Assembly (NCBI GenBank): GCA_045634325.1
Contig: JAZRAA010000040.1
Span: 1-64,000 of the forward strand
Source: URNF01 sp045634325
GTDB taxonomy: Bacteria > Bacillota > Clostridia > Oscillospirales > Acutalibacteraceae
Reading direction: 5' to 3'
DNA length: 64,000 nt
Under the pieces are notes generated by a model. The model did no database searches. It saw nothing but the letters and a program-made list of their open reading frames with translations, and was not told the DNA's origin. Every line of letters begins with the position of its first letter. Positions within the stretch are counted from its first letter, which is position 1. The position numbers were made by a program, and so were the translations under genes. Positions 23,980 to 32,718 of this stretch are shown piece by piece.

Positions 23980-25056
23980 ATGCGTCAATTTAATGTCGGT
24001 GTTATCGGCTGTACCGGTATGGTCGGTCAGCGTTTTCTCACTTTACTCGAAGACCATCCGTGGTTCACGGTAACCGCTCTCGCCGCTTCCCCCCGCTCCG
24101 CAGGTAAAACCTACAAAGAGGCGGTTGGGGTGCGTTGGTCCATGGACACCCCCCTGCCCGAAAAATATGCGGATATGGTGGTCATGAACGCACAAGATGT
24201 GGATGCAGTCGCCGCTTTGGTGGATTTCGTGTTTTGCGCCGTAGATATGAAAAAAGACGAAATCCGTGCATTGGAAGATGCCTATGCAAAGGCAGAATGC
24301 CCTGTCATCTCCAACAACAGCGCACATCGCTTCACACCCGATGTGCCGATGATTATTCCGGAAATCAACGCAGACCACATGGAAGTTATCGCAGCACAAC
24401 GTAAACGTCTGGGCACCAAAAAAGGCTTCGTAGCGGTTAAATCCAACTGCTCGTTGCAAAGCTATGTGCCGGCTCTGTTCCCGCTGGATAAATTCGGCGT
24501 GACCAAAGCGTTGGTTTGCACCTATCAAGCGATTTCCGGTGCCGGTAAAACCTTCGAAAGCTGGCCCGAAATGGTAGATAATCTCATCCCCTACATCGGC
24601 GGTGAAGAAGAAAAATCCGAAAAAGAGCCTTTGAAAATTTGGGGCAAAGTGGAAAACGGCGAAATCGTTCCCGCTACCTCCCCCGCTTTCACTGCACAGT
24701 GCCTGCGCGTGCCGGTTTCCAACGGTCACTTCGCGGCGGTGTACTGCTCGTTTGAAAAGAAACCCACTAAAGAGGAAATTTTGGAAGCTTGGAAAAACTT
24801 CTCCGGCAGACCGCAAGAACTCGAACTGCCCCACGCTCCCAAACAATTCTTGCATTACTTCGAAGAAGACAATATGCCGCAGACCAAACTGCACCGCGAT
24901 TTAGAAGGCGGTATGGCAATTTCGCTCGGCAGACTGCGTGAAGATACCCAATACGACTACAAATTCGTCGGTCTGTCTCACAACACCCTGCGTGGTGCCG
25001 CAGGCGGCGCTATGTTGCTCGCGGAATTATTGTGCGCAGAAGGCTATATGGACTAA
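23980..25056 (+). CDS. asd: Aspartate-semialdehyde dehydrogenase
   Basis: 358 aa. N-terminal NADP-binding GCTGMVGQRF, catalytic Cys in AVKSNCSLQSYVPALFPL (SNCS near residue 153) and the acid/base His in the RVPVSNGHFAAV region. This is the longer fungal/archaeal-type Asd subclass also seen in many Clostridia. It reduces aspartyl phosphate to the semialdehyde feeding lysine/diaminopimelate, methionine and threonine. ATG 23980 follows AAAGGA by ten bases. First gene of asd-dapA-dapB. Confidence 0.95.
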   Translation: MRQFNVGVIGCTGMVGQRFLTLLEDHPWFTVTALAASPRSAGKTYKEAVGVRWSMDTPLPEKYADMVVMNAQDVDAVAALVDFVFCAVDMKKDEIRALEDAYAKAECPVISNNSAHRFTPDVPMIIPEINADHMEVIAAQRKRLGTKKGFVAVKSNCSLQSYVPALFPLDKFGVTKALVCTYQAISGAGKTFESWPEMVDNLIPYIGGEEEKSEKEPLKIWGKVENGEIVPATSPAFTAQCLRVPVSNGHFAAVYCSFEKKPTKEEILEAWKNFSGRPQELELPHAPKQFLHYFEEDNMPQTKLHRDLEGGMAISLGRLREDTQYDYKFVGLSHNTLRGAAGGAMLLAELLCAEGYMD

Positions 25057-25102
25057 GTAAAGTGCATATACTATAAAATCAAATAATCGAAAGGGTGGTT
25101 TT

Positions 25103-25996
25103 ATGCGTAAGAAACTCGTTTTTACCGGTGCCGCTACTGCGCTGGTAACGCCGATGAACGCCGATTATACGGTCAATTTCAAACGTCTTCAAACACTTGT
25201 GGAGGAGCAGATTGCAAGCGGCATTGATGCACTGGTTATCTGCGGTACTACGGGCGAGAAATCCACCCTCAATTACACCGACCATATTGCCGTTATCGAA
25301 ACCGCTGTCAAAGCGGCGGCGGGCAGAGTGCCGATTATTGCGGGTGCCGGCAGTAATGATACGGTGTATTCGGTAGGACTGTGTCAGGATGCCATTCGTG
25401 TTGGCGCGGATGCGTTGCTCATGGTCACACCCTACTACAATAAAACCTCTCAAAAGGGACTGGTTGCCCACTACACCTATGTTGCCGACCGTGTGGATGC
25501 GCCGATTATTCTATATAACGTGCCGTCCCGCACCGGTGTCAATATCCAACCCGAAACCTATCGGGAATTGGCAAAACATCCCAATATTGTCGCTACCAAA
25601 GAAGCGAGTGGTGACATCTCGATGATTGCAAAAATCCGTCATCTGTGCGGAGAGGATTTGGCACTGTATTCCGGCAATGACGACCAAATCGTGCCGTTAT
25701 TATCCTTGGGTGGAAGCGGTGTTGTCTCGGTGCTTTCCAACGTCGCACCGCGTGAGACGCACGATATGTGTGCCAAATACTTTGCGGGAGACACCGAAGG
25801 TGCCGCCAAACTGCAACTGCAGTATATCCCGTTGATTAACGCCTTGTTCAGCGATGTCAACCCTATTCCTGTCAAAGAAGCAATGAATATGATGGGGCTG
25901 GATGTCGGTCCTGCACGATTACCGCTCGTACCGATGGATGACAACAAACGAGAAGCGCTTCGAAACGAGTTGAAAACGCTCGGACTTTTACAGTAA
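25103..25996 (+). CDS. dapA: 4-hydroxy-tetrahydrodipicolinate synthase
   Basis: 297 aa TIM-barrel aldolase. Signature CGTTGEKSTL near residue 44, catalytic Tyr in ILYNVPSRTG and Schiff-base Lys in IVATKEASGD near residue 163. It condenses aspartate semialdehyde with pyruvate, the first committed step to diaminopimelate, and stands between asd and dapB. In sporulating bacteria the product also feeds dipicolinic acid. Confidence 0.96.
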   Translation: MRKKLVFTGAATALVTPMNADYTVNFKRLQTLVEEQIASGIDALVICGTTGEKSTLNYTDHIAVIETAVKAAAGRVPIIAGAGSNDTVYSVGLCQDAIRVGADALLMVTPYYNKTSQKGLVAHYTYVADRVDAPIILYNVPSRTGVNIQPETYRELAKHPNIVATKEASGDISMIAKIRHLCGEDLALYSGNDDQIVPLLSLGGSGVVSVLSNVAPRETHDMCAKYFAGDTEGAAKLQLQYIPLINALFSDVNPIPVKEAMNMMGLDVGPARLPLVPMDDNKREALRNELKTLGLLQ

Positions 25997-26008
25997 AAGG
26001 TGATTGCA

Positions 26009-26755
26009 TTGAAAATTATTTTAACCGGTTGCAATGGAACAATGGGCAAAGTGCTTGCCCGTTGTATCGAGCAAAAAGAAAACATGGAAACAGTTGCGGG
26101 TTTGGACATTGCGCAAGATGCCACCGCCGCTTTCCCCGTATACACCTCAGCGGAACAAATTAAAGAAGATGCCGACGTCATCATCGACTTTTCGCATCCC
26201 GCCGCTCTCAAAAACACCATTGCACTGGCAAAAGCCCAACAACTGCCGGTCGTATTGGCTACCACCGGTTTGTCAGATGAGCAATTGGCTGAAGTTGACG
26301 CACTTTCAAGAGAAGTGCCTGTGTTCTTCACCGCCAATATGTCTTTGGGCGTGAATTTGCTGTCCGAATTGGTCAAAAAAGCCGCCTCCATTCTCGGAGA
26401 CGACTTTGACATTGAGATCGTGGAAAAACACCACAATCAAAAAGTGGATGCGCCTTCGGGCACCGCTTTGATGCTGGCAAATGCCGCAAAAGAAGGTTTA
26501 TCCTTCGAACCCAAATATGTATATGAACGCCACAGCGTGCGTCAAAAACGTGATAAAAAAGAAATTGGTATTTCTGCTGTGCGTGCCGGTACCATCGTCG
26601 GCGAACACGACGTCATTTTTGGCGGTCACGACGAAATCATCACCTTGTCGCACATGGCTTTATCCAAAGATGTGTTTGCCGTCGGCGCTATCAATGCCGC
26701 CGCATTCCTAGTTGGCAAAGCACCCGGTATGTATTCCATGAAAGATATGCTGTGA
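26009..26755 (+). CDS. dapB: 4-hydroxy-tetrahydrodipicolinate reductase
   Basis: 248 aa. N-terminal dinucleotide fold with GCNGTMGKVLA, the catalytic EKHHNQKVDAPSGTAL motif near residue 143 and the dimer-region GEHDVIFGGHDEIITL in its FGGHDE part. It reduces the DapA product with NAD(P)H. TTG 26009 is preferred: AGGTG lies about six bases before it and the protein begins at the expected beta strand; the alternative GTG at 26000 overlaps the ribosome binding site. Confidence 0.95.
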   Translation: MKIILTGCNGTMGKVLARCIEQKENMETVAGLDIAQDATAAFPVYTSAEQIKEDADVIIDFSHPAALKNTIALAKAQQLPVVLATTGLSDEQLAEVDALSREVPVFFTANMSLGVNLLSELVKKAASILGDDFDIEIVEKHHNQKVDAPSGTALMLANAAKEGLSFEPKYVYERHSVRQKRDKKEIGISAVRAGTIVGEHDVIFGGHDEIITLSHMALSKDVFAVGAINAAAFLVGKAPGMYSMKDML

Positions 26756-26770
26756 TCAGCATTACACATA

Positions 26771-26803
26771 AAAAATCACCCGTCAATTGACGGGGGATTT
26801 TTT
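26771..26803. terminator. Bidirectional terminator between dapB and murD
   Basis: Perfect 16-base palindrome CCCGTCAATTGACGGG (26779-26794) flanked by AAAAATC and GATTTTTT, giving T-runs on both strands for the convergent genes. Confidence 0.92.
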
Positions 26804-28130
26804 ATGCTTTTACAAGTGCTTGAAACACGTCGCCGCGTTCCTCAAAATTGCGGAATATACCGTAACTTGCCGCTGCAGGCGATAACAAACAAATTTTACC
26901 CTTAGCGGTAACCTCTTTGGCGAGTTTCACCGCATCTTCTAAGTGTTCCACCACTGTAAAGCGTTCAGGCTTTACAACATTCAGTGCCATGATTTCCGCA
27001 TAAATGCGTTTGCCGGTGGCTTCCATCAAAATAATATGCGGTACCGCACAGGTGGCCAGATACTGTGCCAGCGCACCGTAATCGATGCCACGCTCCATGC
27101 CACCGATAAGCACAGTGTCGGTATCTTTCAAGGTTTTGAGCGCTTGTATCGTCGTTTCACCAATGGTGGAAATCGAATCATCATAATACCGCACACCATC
27201 GTATTCACCCACAGGTTGCAAACGATGCGGCAACGGTTCATAGGTTTGCAAAGCCGCCGTAAACGTATCGTCACCTATCCCCGCGCGATTGCACAGGGCG
27301 TACACGACACCGATGTCAAATGCATTATGTTGTCCAAGCAATCGAATGTCGGTGGGAATGACATATTGTGTGCCGTCATGCAAATCTACCACGCCGTCGA
27401 TAATTTGCACATCTGCCGATGTCTTCTCGCCCGCTACGCTGATAACTGTAGCGGCGCAAGTGTCTGCAGCGGGCACGTTTTGCAGGTTGCATAACAGAAA
27501 ATCGCCCGTCTGTTGCCAGCGGTAGATATTTTCTTTAGCGGCACGATATTTTTCGGGTGTGCCATAATGGTCTAAATGTTCTTCATACACATTGAGCAAC
27601 ACAGCCGTATGCGGTGCAAACCGCGTATATTCCAGTTGGTGGCAAGAAAGCTCCATCACCACCATCGTTTGCGGATCTATCTCTTCAATGCGGTCAAGCG
27701 GCGGGATGCCAATATTGCCAAGCAAAACGCAAGCAACACCCGCTTGTTTGAACACGTGATATAAAAGGGTAGCAGTGGTGCTTTTACCTTTGGTGCCGGT
27801 GATGCCAACCGTTTGCCGTCCATACACCGACAAAAACAGTTCGGTTTGCGAAGTTATCAGTGCTTTATAACTTTCAAACGGACGTTCCAGTACAATACCG
27901 GGGCTTTTAAACACCACATCATACTCATCAATACAATCCTGATATCGCTCTCCACAAATGAGCGCAGCATCACAATTGGGTGGTAAAGTAACCTCTTGTC
28001 GGTCCGCAATCGCAAGGCTCTTATACCCGCCAACCTGTTGTAAAACGGTATAGGTAGAACGCCCTTCTCTGCCAAAGCCCAACAACAGCACCCGTTTGCC
28101 GGCTATCAGCCGAAACATGGTCTCTTTCAC
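26802..28130 (-). CDS. MurD-type ligase, probably MurD2 (UDP-MurNAc-L-Ala--L-Glu ligase)
   Basis: 442 aa Mur ligase: N-terminal LLLGFGREGRS, ATP-binding GITGTKGKSTTATLL near residue 103, central NVYEEHLDHYG and C-terminal LLSPAAASYGIFRNF. Standard MurD adds D-Glu to UDP-MurNAc-L-Ala. The next gene upstream encodes a MurL-like epimerase, and known MurL partners (Xanthomonas) are MurD2 enzymes that add L-Glu, so L-Glu ligase is inferred from context. GTG 28130 is used because GGAGGT sits seven bases upstream inside the end of the MurL gene; ATG 28118 is a poor second choice. Confidence 0.8.
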   Translation of the reverse strand: MKETMFRLIAGKRVLLLGFGREGRSTYTVLQQVGGYKSLAIADRQEVTLPPNCDAALICGERYQDCIDEYDVVFKSPGIVLERPFESYKALITSQTELFLSVYGRQTVGITGTKGKSTTATLLYHVFKQAGVACVLLGNIGIPPLDRIEEIDPQTMVVMELSCHQLEYTRFAPHTAVLLNVYEEHLDHYGTPEKYRAAKENIYRWQQTGDFLLCNLQNVPAADTCAATVISVAGEKTSADVQIIDGVVDLHDGTQYVIPTDIRLLGQHNAFDIGVVYALCNRAGIGDDTFTAALQTYEPLPHRLQPVGEYDGVRYYDDSISTIGETTIQALKTLKDTDTVLIGGMERGIDYGALAQYLATCAVPHIILMEATGKRIYAEIMALNVVKPERFTVVEHLEDAVKLAKEVTAKGKICLLSPAAASYGIFRNFEERGDVFQALVKA

Positions 28131-28134
28131 GGTT

Positions 28135-29508
28135 TTAACCTCCGTAGTATTTGTTTTGCAATAACTCTTCAAACCCATCCGGCAACAAATTGTCGTCGTC
28201 AAAATAATGAACGTAGAAATTAGGGGTTTGTCGATATTGCTCATACAAATCCGTGGTCTTATAATATTGCAACAACTTGGGCAACGGCTCTTCGTCCAAT
28301 TCCAACGCACGAATAGTGCGAGTAGCAGCCGTATTCACTTCCTCGCGACTGCCTACACATTCAAACGGTTTTTCGGGGACTTCACCGATAAGCTTTTTAA
28401 AGTTTTCCAGTTGCCCCTCGTCATCTAAAACCGCACTGCCGAACACGTCTGCCAAATATTCCTGTGGCAAAAACGGAGATAAAATCAGATACACAAACAA
28501 GCATTTAGGACAATGCCCGCACCAGATATCCTGTTTACTGCCAACATTACAGCTCTTGAATGCGTGATGGTAATCCGCCATACCAGCGAACAAGCACGCA
28601 ATTTGGTATTCACTCAGCGGGCGCAATAAACTGAAATAGGAAATACCCGAACCAATGTAAGTTTCTTCATACGTTTTAAAATCTTTTTCAAAGGCGAAGC
28701 TTTTGGAATACTGATGGTTCACCGTACTGTCTGCAACGGTAGCTTCGTTTGCACTCGATTCATTGGACAGTACAATATACTGCAAGCGATGCATATACGC
28801 GGTGATAAGCGCAGAAAATGCCACAATCGCCGAAAACGGCGTATGTCCGTTTAAAAATCCTTGTTTATTGAGTTCCAGCATACGCAGATCCAAGGTGCGT
28901 TTTGCCGCCAAAATCTTATCGTCGGTATACTCCGCAATGTGTGCAGTTTCCAACGTCGCACCACGCGGATTGATGATATAACAGAAATTTGTGTCCTTAC
29001 GACCACGCAACAGTTCCATGGTAACCACAGAATCCTTGCCGCCACCCACCGGTATCAAACAACCGTCAAGGTGCTTATATACGCCACGACGACCTTTCGG
29101 TTTTTCGCCCAGAGACACAATTTCCATAAAGCCGTCGGGGTCGAGCGGAATACCGTTGACGTAGAAAAACTCACCCAGTCCATGGAAAAACAGATTTTTA
29201 AACCAAGCAGCTTGTGTGGCATCCAACTGTCCCGCAAGAATTTCCACACGCGGCGAACAAGTGATTTTCCAATAACTCACCAATTCCACCATGCCCAGCG
29301 CAAACACCATGGCGTCCAACGTGCTGTTACCCTCTACACGCAAGGGATGCACCTTGCTTTTGCGCAACGACCAGTGCGGCGTAAACGCAGATAGTCCTTC
29401 GATTTCAAAATGATAGTCTATCTCCAAAGTATCCGCGGTCTCGGTAACCGTATACGAATGAAATCGAAAAACGGGATACTGATGACGCAACTGCTGATAT
29501 GTTTGCAT
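28135..29508 (-). CDS. murL: MurL-like UDP-MurNAc-L-Ala-L-Glu epimerase
   Basis: 457 aa. The central motif CLIPVGGGKDSVVTMELL near residue 153 is a PP-loop-like SGGxDS variant as in MurL. The C-terminal part has CNVGSKQDIWCGHCPKCLFVYLI in its CGHCPKC core, a metal- or structure-type Cys cluster. MurL, described in Xanthomonas oryzae, epimerises the terminal L-Glu of UDP-MurNAc-L-Ala-L-Glu to D-Glu in an ATP-dependent reaction. It is the first gene of a two-gene operon with the MurD-type ligase, whose ribosome binding site lies in its 3' end. ATG 29508 follows GGGAGG by about seven bases. Identification rests on motif recall and context, without a database search. Confidence 0.78.
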   Translation of the reverse strand: MQTYQQLRHQYPVFRFHSYTVTETADTLEIDYHFEIEGLSAFTPHWSLRKSKVHPLRVEGNSTLDAMVFALGMVELVSYWKITCSPRVEILAGQLDATQAAWFKNLFFHGLGEFFYVNGIPLDPDGFMEIVSLGEKPKGRRGVYKHLDGCLIPVGGGKDSVVTMELLRGRKDTNFCYIINPRGATLETAHIAEYTDDKILAAKRTLDLRMLELNKQGFLNGHTPFSAIVAFSALITAYMHRLQYIVLSNESSANEATVADSTVNHQYSKSFAFEKDFKTYEETYIGSGISYFSLLRPLSEYQIACLFAGMADYHHAFKSCNVGSKQDIWCGHCPKCLFVYLILSPFLPQEYLADVFGSAVLDDEGQLENFKKLIGEVPEKPFECVGSREEVNTAATRTIRALELDEEPLPKLLQYYKTTDLYEQYRQTPNFYVHYFDDDNLLPDGFEELLQNKYYGG

Positions 29509-29542
29509 ACAAGTGCCTCCCCCAAGGGTAGTATATAAATAT

Positions 29543-29571
29543 AGTATACCAAATCCTCCCATAAAATACAA
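29543..29571 (-). promoter_or_regulatory. Promoter of murL-murD
   Basis: Minus strand TTGTAT (29566-29571), 17-bp spacer, extended -10 TGG-TATACT (29543-29548). Confidence 0.75.
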
Positions 29572-29604
29572 GAGTATCTTTCGCCCTCGTCACGCAGTTT
29601 TCAA

Positions 29605-29633
29605 ACAAAAAGAACACGGTTCCCCGTGTTCTT
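29605..29633 (-). terminator. Terminator of the SipL-like gene
   Basis: AAGAACACGG (29610-29619), loop TTCC, CCGTGTTCTT (29624-29633), with a T-run on the minus strand (29607-29611). Confidence 0.85.
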
Positions 29634-29643
29634 TCCGGAATTT

Positions 29644-31158
29644 TTATACCAGCGGTACCAACAGCATACAGTCCTGCGGTACACACTCTTCACAAATGGC
29701 ATTTTCCTCCATGATGGCCTGCACGTCGGTATGGAAAGATTTAGCGATTTCCCACACGGACGCCCCTTTCTGCACGCGGCAAAGACGCAACGCCGCCCGC
29801 TCGACAGGATACGGCTCACTTTGCAGTTCAAATTGTTGCAAGGCGGTATGCTCGGTTTTACTATACCCTTCACATTGTGTAGCAAGTTCCATGTGCATTT
29901 CGATTTTACCGCCCACCACAGCATAGGTCACATCACAAAGGCGAACCCCTACGTTCATGCGGTCACACGGTCGGTCAAATTGCAAGGTGAAATCGCTCAT
30001 ATGCTCATAATACGCAATGCACCCATCCGCATCCCGCACCGGCATACAAATCTGCAAACGGCCATCCGCATAGGTACAATCGTCTATTTTGCGGGTGGTG
30101 ACCGATACAACTTCACACCACAAATCCACAATTTCCCGCATCGTATCCGACGGCAAATCCAGCACCTCTTTAATGGAGGTGGTATTCTGTTCGGTAAACG
30201 CCAATGCCTCGGCGGTGAAACGCACGGTTTCAACATTCGCGGGATACCGCACGGTATATGCATCGGTGAGCACGTCTTTTCTGCATTCCTCTTTGGCATC
30301 CACACGCACGCACAATTTCAAACTCACCGTGAACAACGTGCCCTGCCCACTTTGGTCAGGGGTGATATGCACACTGTCAGATACCGTATCCACCTGCGCC
30401 ATACACTGCATGTGTTCGTGTGCGCCCTGCATTTCCACTATCTGACTAAACGGAAATTCGTGCGCAACGCGACAAACGCTGCCTTCTTCGACATTAACAG
30501 CATACAAGGTGATTACCTTTACACTACCTTTGACAATCACTTTATCGTTGAGCGGTTTAACCGAAGCAACCATCGGCACAATTTCGGTGCGTACAATCGT
30601 TTGAGCGGGCGGTTTTGCGCCACCTACTCCCACCACTTCACTGATAGAGAAAATCTTTTCGGCATTGCAACCGGGCAAGCTACATTGCACCGTCTGACAA
30701 CGGCTGTGCACACCTTCCCCCTCAATAGCGGATACCACGTGTACAGCCTGTTTTTTACCACCATCGTGATATGCCGTAAGCGCACCGTGAATATCAATAC
30801 GGCGAGGACTGACCGCACGGCAATTGAGGTAATTGACCCGCATATGCACATACGGTAAAGCATCGCCGTTATCACTCATCGGCAAGCTGCAAGTAAACGG
30901 TATCATACATTCATACGTGCGCAAACAACGTCTGTCCTCATCGAGATATAACAGCCGCACCGCAGATTGTCCTTCCACCAACAATGTGTCCCCGCTGCGA
31001 CGGCGGGACAACACCGAAGGTGACAACGCACATTTGAGTACCGCCGCTATATCCGGACAGTAATCCGGTAACAAAAAATCACCGTCTATGGGACATTCCG
31101 TTTCGATTCTGCCATGCTCAAAAATCGTAAGTGTATCCGTTGCAATTTTTAAATCCAT
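29644..31158 (-). CDS. SipL-like DUF3794 (SPOCS)/LysM spore morphogenesis protein
   Basis: 504 aa. Two to three DUF3794 repeats span residues 30-430; the motif CPIDGDFLLPDYCPDIAAVLK in its LLPDYCPDI core near residue 28 is the repeat signature. A LysM domain (about 455-504; VQKGASVWEIAKSFHTD) ends the protein. The architecture matches C. difficile SipL, which binds SpoIVA and joins the coat to the forespore. A close fit to a sigma-E promoter lies 34 bases upstream, agreeing with mother-cell expression. ATG 31158 follows GGAGGAG by eight bases. Confidence 0.82.
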   Translation of the reverse strand: MDLKIATDTLTIFEHGRIETECPIDGDFLLPDYCPDIAAVLKCALSPSVLSRRRSGDTLLVEGQSAVRLLYLDEDRRCLRTYECMIPFTCSLPMSDNGDALPYVHMRVNYLNCRAVSPRRIDIHGALTAYHDGGKKQAVHVVSAIEGEGVHSRCQTVQCSLPGCNAEKIFSISEVVGVGGAKPPAQTIVRTEIVPMVASVKPLNDKVIVKGSVKVITLYAVNVEEGSVCRVAHEFPFSQIVEMQGAHEHMQCMAQVDTVSDSVHITPDQSGQGTLFTVSLKLCVRVDAKEECRKDVLTDAYTVRYPANVETVRFTAEALAFTEQNTTSIKEVLDLPSDTMREIVDLWCEVVSVTTRKIDDCTYADGRLQICMPVRDADGCIAYYEHMSDFTLQFDRPCDRMNVGVRLCDVTYAVVGGKIEMHMELATQCEGYSKTEHTALQQFELQSEPYPVERAALRLCRVQKGASVWEIAKSFHTDVQAIMEENAICEECVPQDCMLLVPLV

Positions 31159-31191
31159 TCTGACATCTCCTCCGACAGTTTAATACGGTTC

Positions 31192-31218
31192 AGTATATGC
31201 ACTGCAGAGGAAGAATAT
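31192..31218 (-). promoter_or_regulatory. Candidate sigma-E promoter of the SipL-like gene
   Basis: Minus strand ATATT (31214-31218), 14-base spacer, CATATACT (31192-31199): a full match to ATATT-N14-CATANNNT. A TTGACA at 31218-31223 is 20 bases from TATACT, too far for a normal sigma-A promoter. Confidence 0.6.
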
Positions 31219-31219
31219 G

Positions 31220-32638
31220 TCAACAGTTATCCTTGTCTATCGGCATGCGAATAATTTGGCGTAACAGCGCCTTGCGATTGAACGGAATAAAGGGATACAA
31301 ATACCGTTTTCCCGTAACCGTTTCGGTGGTGAGTAACAACAGCAAAATGATGCCGATGCCAACGAAAAACCCTACCCAATTGAGCACAGCGATCAGGGTC
31401 AACAGCATCATACGAAAAATTTTGAATGCATATCCAAGTTCAAAACTGGGTTGCGTAAAATTAGCGGTAGCAGTAAACGCCATATACAGCAACACTTCCG
31501 GCACGAAAACACCCGCATTTACCGCAAATTCACCCAAGATCAAACCGCCAACCACACTGAACGCATTATTGAGCGCATTGGGTGTATTAAGAGAGGCAAG
31601 CTTGATGCCGTCAATTATCAATTCTACTATCAAAATTTGTAGAAACAGCGGCACTTTGTTTGATTCTTTTATCAATAAAAATTGCAAACCGCTAGGTGCA
31701 AGTTCGGGGTTTTTTACAAGCAAATACCAAAGCGGCATGAGTAAAAGTGTCGCCCAAAAAATAATAGAGCGTACCGCACGCAAATAGGTACCGATAAGCG
31801 GCGGAAAACAAAAATCGTTGGTGTCCTGTAAAAATTCAATAAAGGCGGTGGGCACTATCATTGCCGCCGCCGAGTTATCCACCAAAATCACTATCTGCCC
31901 CTCGTTGATACACGCCGCCACACAATCCGGACGCTCGGTATATCGCACTTTGGGTAATGGATTGTACCATTGCTTTGGGATTAACGCCTCTGCCAAACTT
32001 TCCTGTGCCATCGTCAAGGACGGAACGTGGATGCTTTTGAGTTTTTCCCGCACAATGCGCAATTGCTTTTTGTCCACCCGTTTATCCATATAGCATAGCA
32101 CCACGTCGGTAGCAGATACATCCCCTACCTGATACATTTCCATAATGAGTTGCGGGTCGCGAATGCGCCGCCGAATGAGCGCCGTGTTGAATATCAATGT
32201 TTCCACAAATCCGTCATGCGAACCACGCATCACACGGTCGGTGCCCGGTTCGTCAACACTGCGAGTAGGATAAGACCGCGCTTCTATCATAATAACGCCG
32301 TCAATGCCTTCTATCACCAGTGCCGAAAAACCCGACAGTACCTGTGTGGCTATTTTTTGTATATCAGTGGCGGCGCCCACTTCAATGTAGGTCATATATC
32401 GTTGCTCAAACTCTCTGGCATCTGCTATATTTTTGAGTTCGCGCGCACTCAGCGACATGATATATGCGAGTAATCTTTGCAAAATTTCATCTTTTGCAAA
32501 ACCATTGACGAAAAAGATGGTTGCACCCCTACCACCGATTTCAAAGCCGTGTGCCACCACATCAAAACTTCTATCGGTGCGCAAATACCGCTTTAAATCG
32601 GAAACGGTTTGTGTGTATGCTTCCTTTTGTTGCATCAT
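31220..32638 (-). CDS. spoVAF: Stage V sporulation protein AF/GerA-family germination protein
   Basis: 472 aa. A soluble N-terminal GerA domain (about 1-270) with VVLCYMDKRVDKK is followed by about five membrane helices and the family motif NTPNALNNAFSVVGGLILGE near residue 365. The short N-terminus and opening FDVVAHGFEIGGRGATIFFVNGF (IGGRGATIFFVNGF part) favour SpoVAF over GerAA/GerKA. In Bacillus SpoVAF works in the spore inner membrane during germination. The gene stands alone here: no spoVAA-AE cluster is in the window. Two tandem ATGs (32638, 32635) follow GAGGTG. Confidence 0.85.
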   Translation of the reverse strand: MMQQKEAYTQTVSDLKRYLRTDRSFDVVAHGFEIGGRGATIFFVNGFAKDEILQRLLAYIMSLSARELKNIADAREFEQRYMTYIEVGAATDIQKIATQVLSGFSALVIEGIDGVIMIEARSYPTRSVDEPGTDRVMRGSHDGFVETLIFNTALIRRRIRDPQLIMEMYQVGDVSATDVVLCYMDKRVDKKQLRIVREKLKSIHVPSLTMAQESLAEALIPKQWYNPLPKVRYTERPDCVAACINEGQIVILVDNSAAAMIVPTAFIEFLQDTNDFCFPPLIGTYLRAVRSIIFWATLLLMPLWYLLVKNPELAPSGLQFLLIKESNKVPLFLQILIVELIIDGIKLASLNTPNALNNAFSVVGGLILGEFAVNAGVFVPEVLLYMAFTATANFTQPSFELGYAFKIFRMMLLTLIAVLNWVGFFVGIGIILLLLLTTETVTGKRYLYPFIPFNRKALLRQIIRMPIDKDNC

Positions 32639-32671
32639 GCTTCACCTCTTTTAAAGCATACCCAAAAAACG

Positions 32672-32706
32672 CAAAAAAACAGCACTGTGAAACATCACAG
32701 TGCTGT
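32672..32706 (-). terminator. Terminator of the CD1247-like gene
   Basis: Perfect 12-bp stem ACAGCACTGTGA (32679-32690) / TCACAGTGCTGT (32695-32706), loop AACA, minus-strand T-run (32672-32679). The start of spoVAF lies only about 35 bases beyond. Confidence 0.93.
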
Positions 32707-32718
32707 AAAAAAGCAATC

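Noticed and set aside
30089..30445. Plus-strand open frames opposite the SipL-like gene
   Set aside because: Shadows of the coding strand with no ribosome binding sites.
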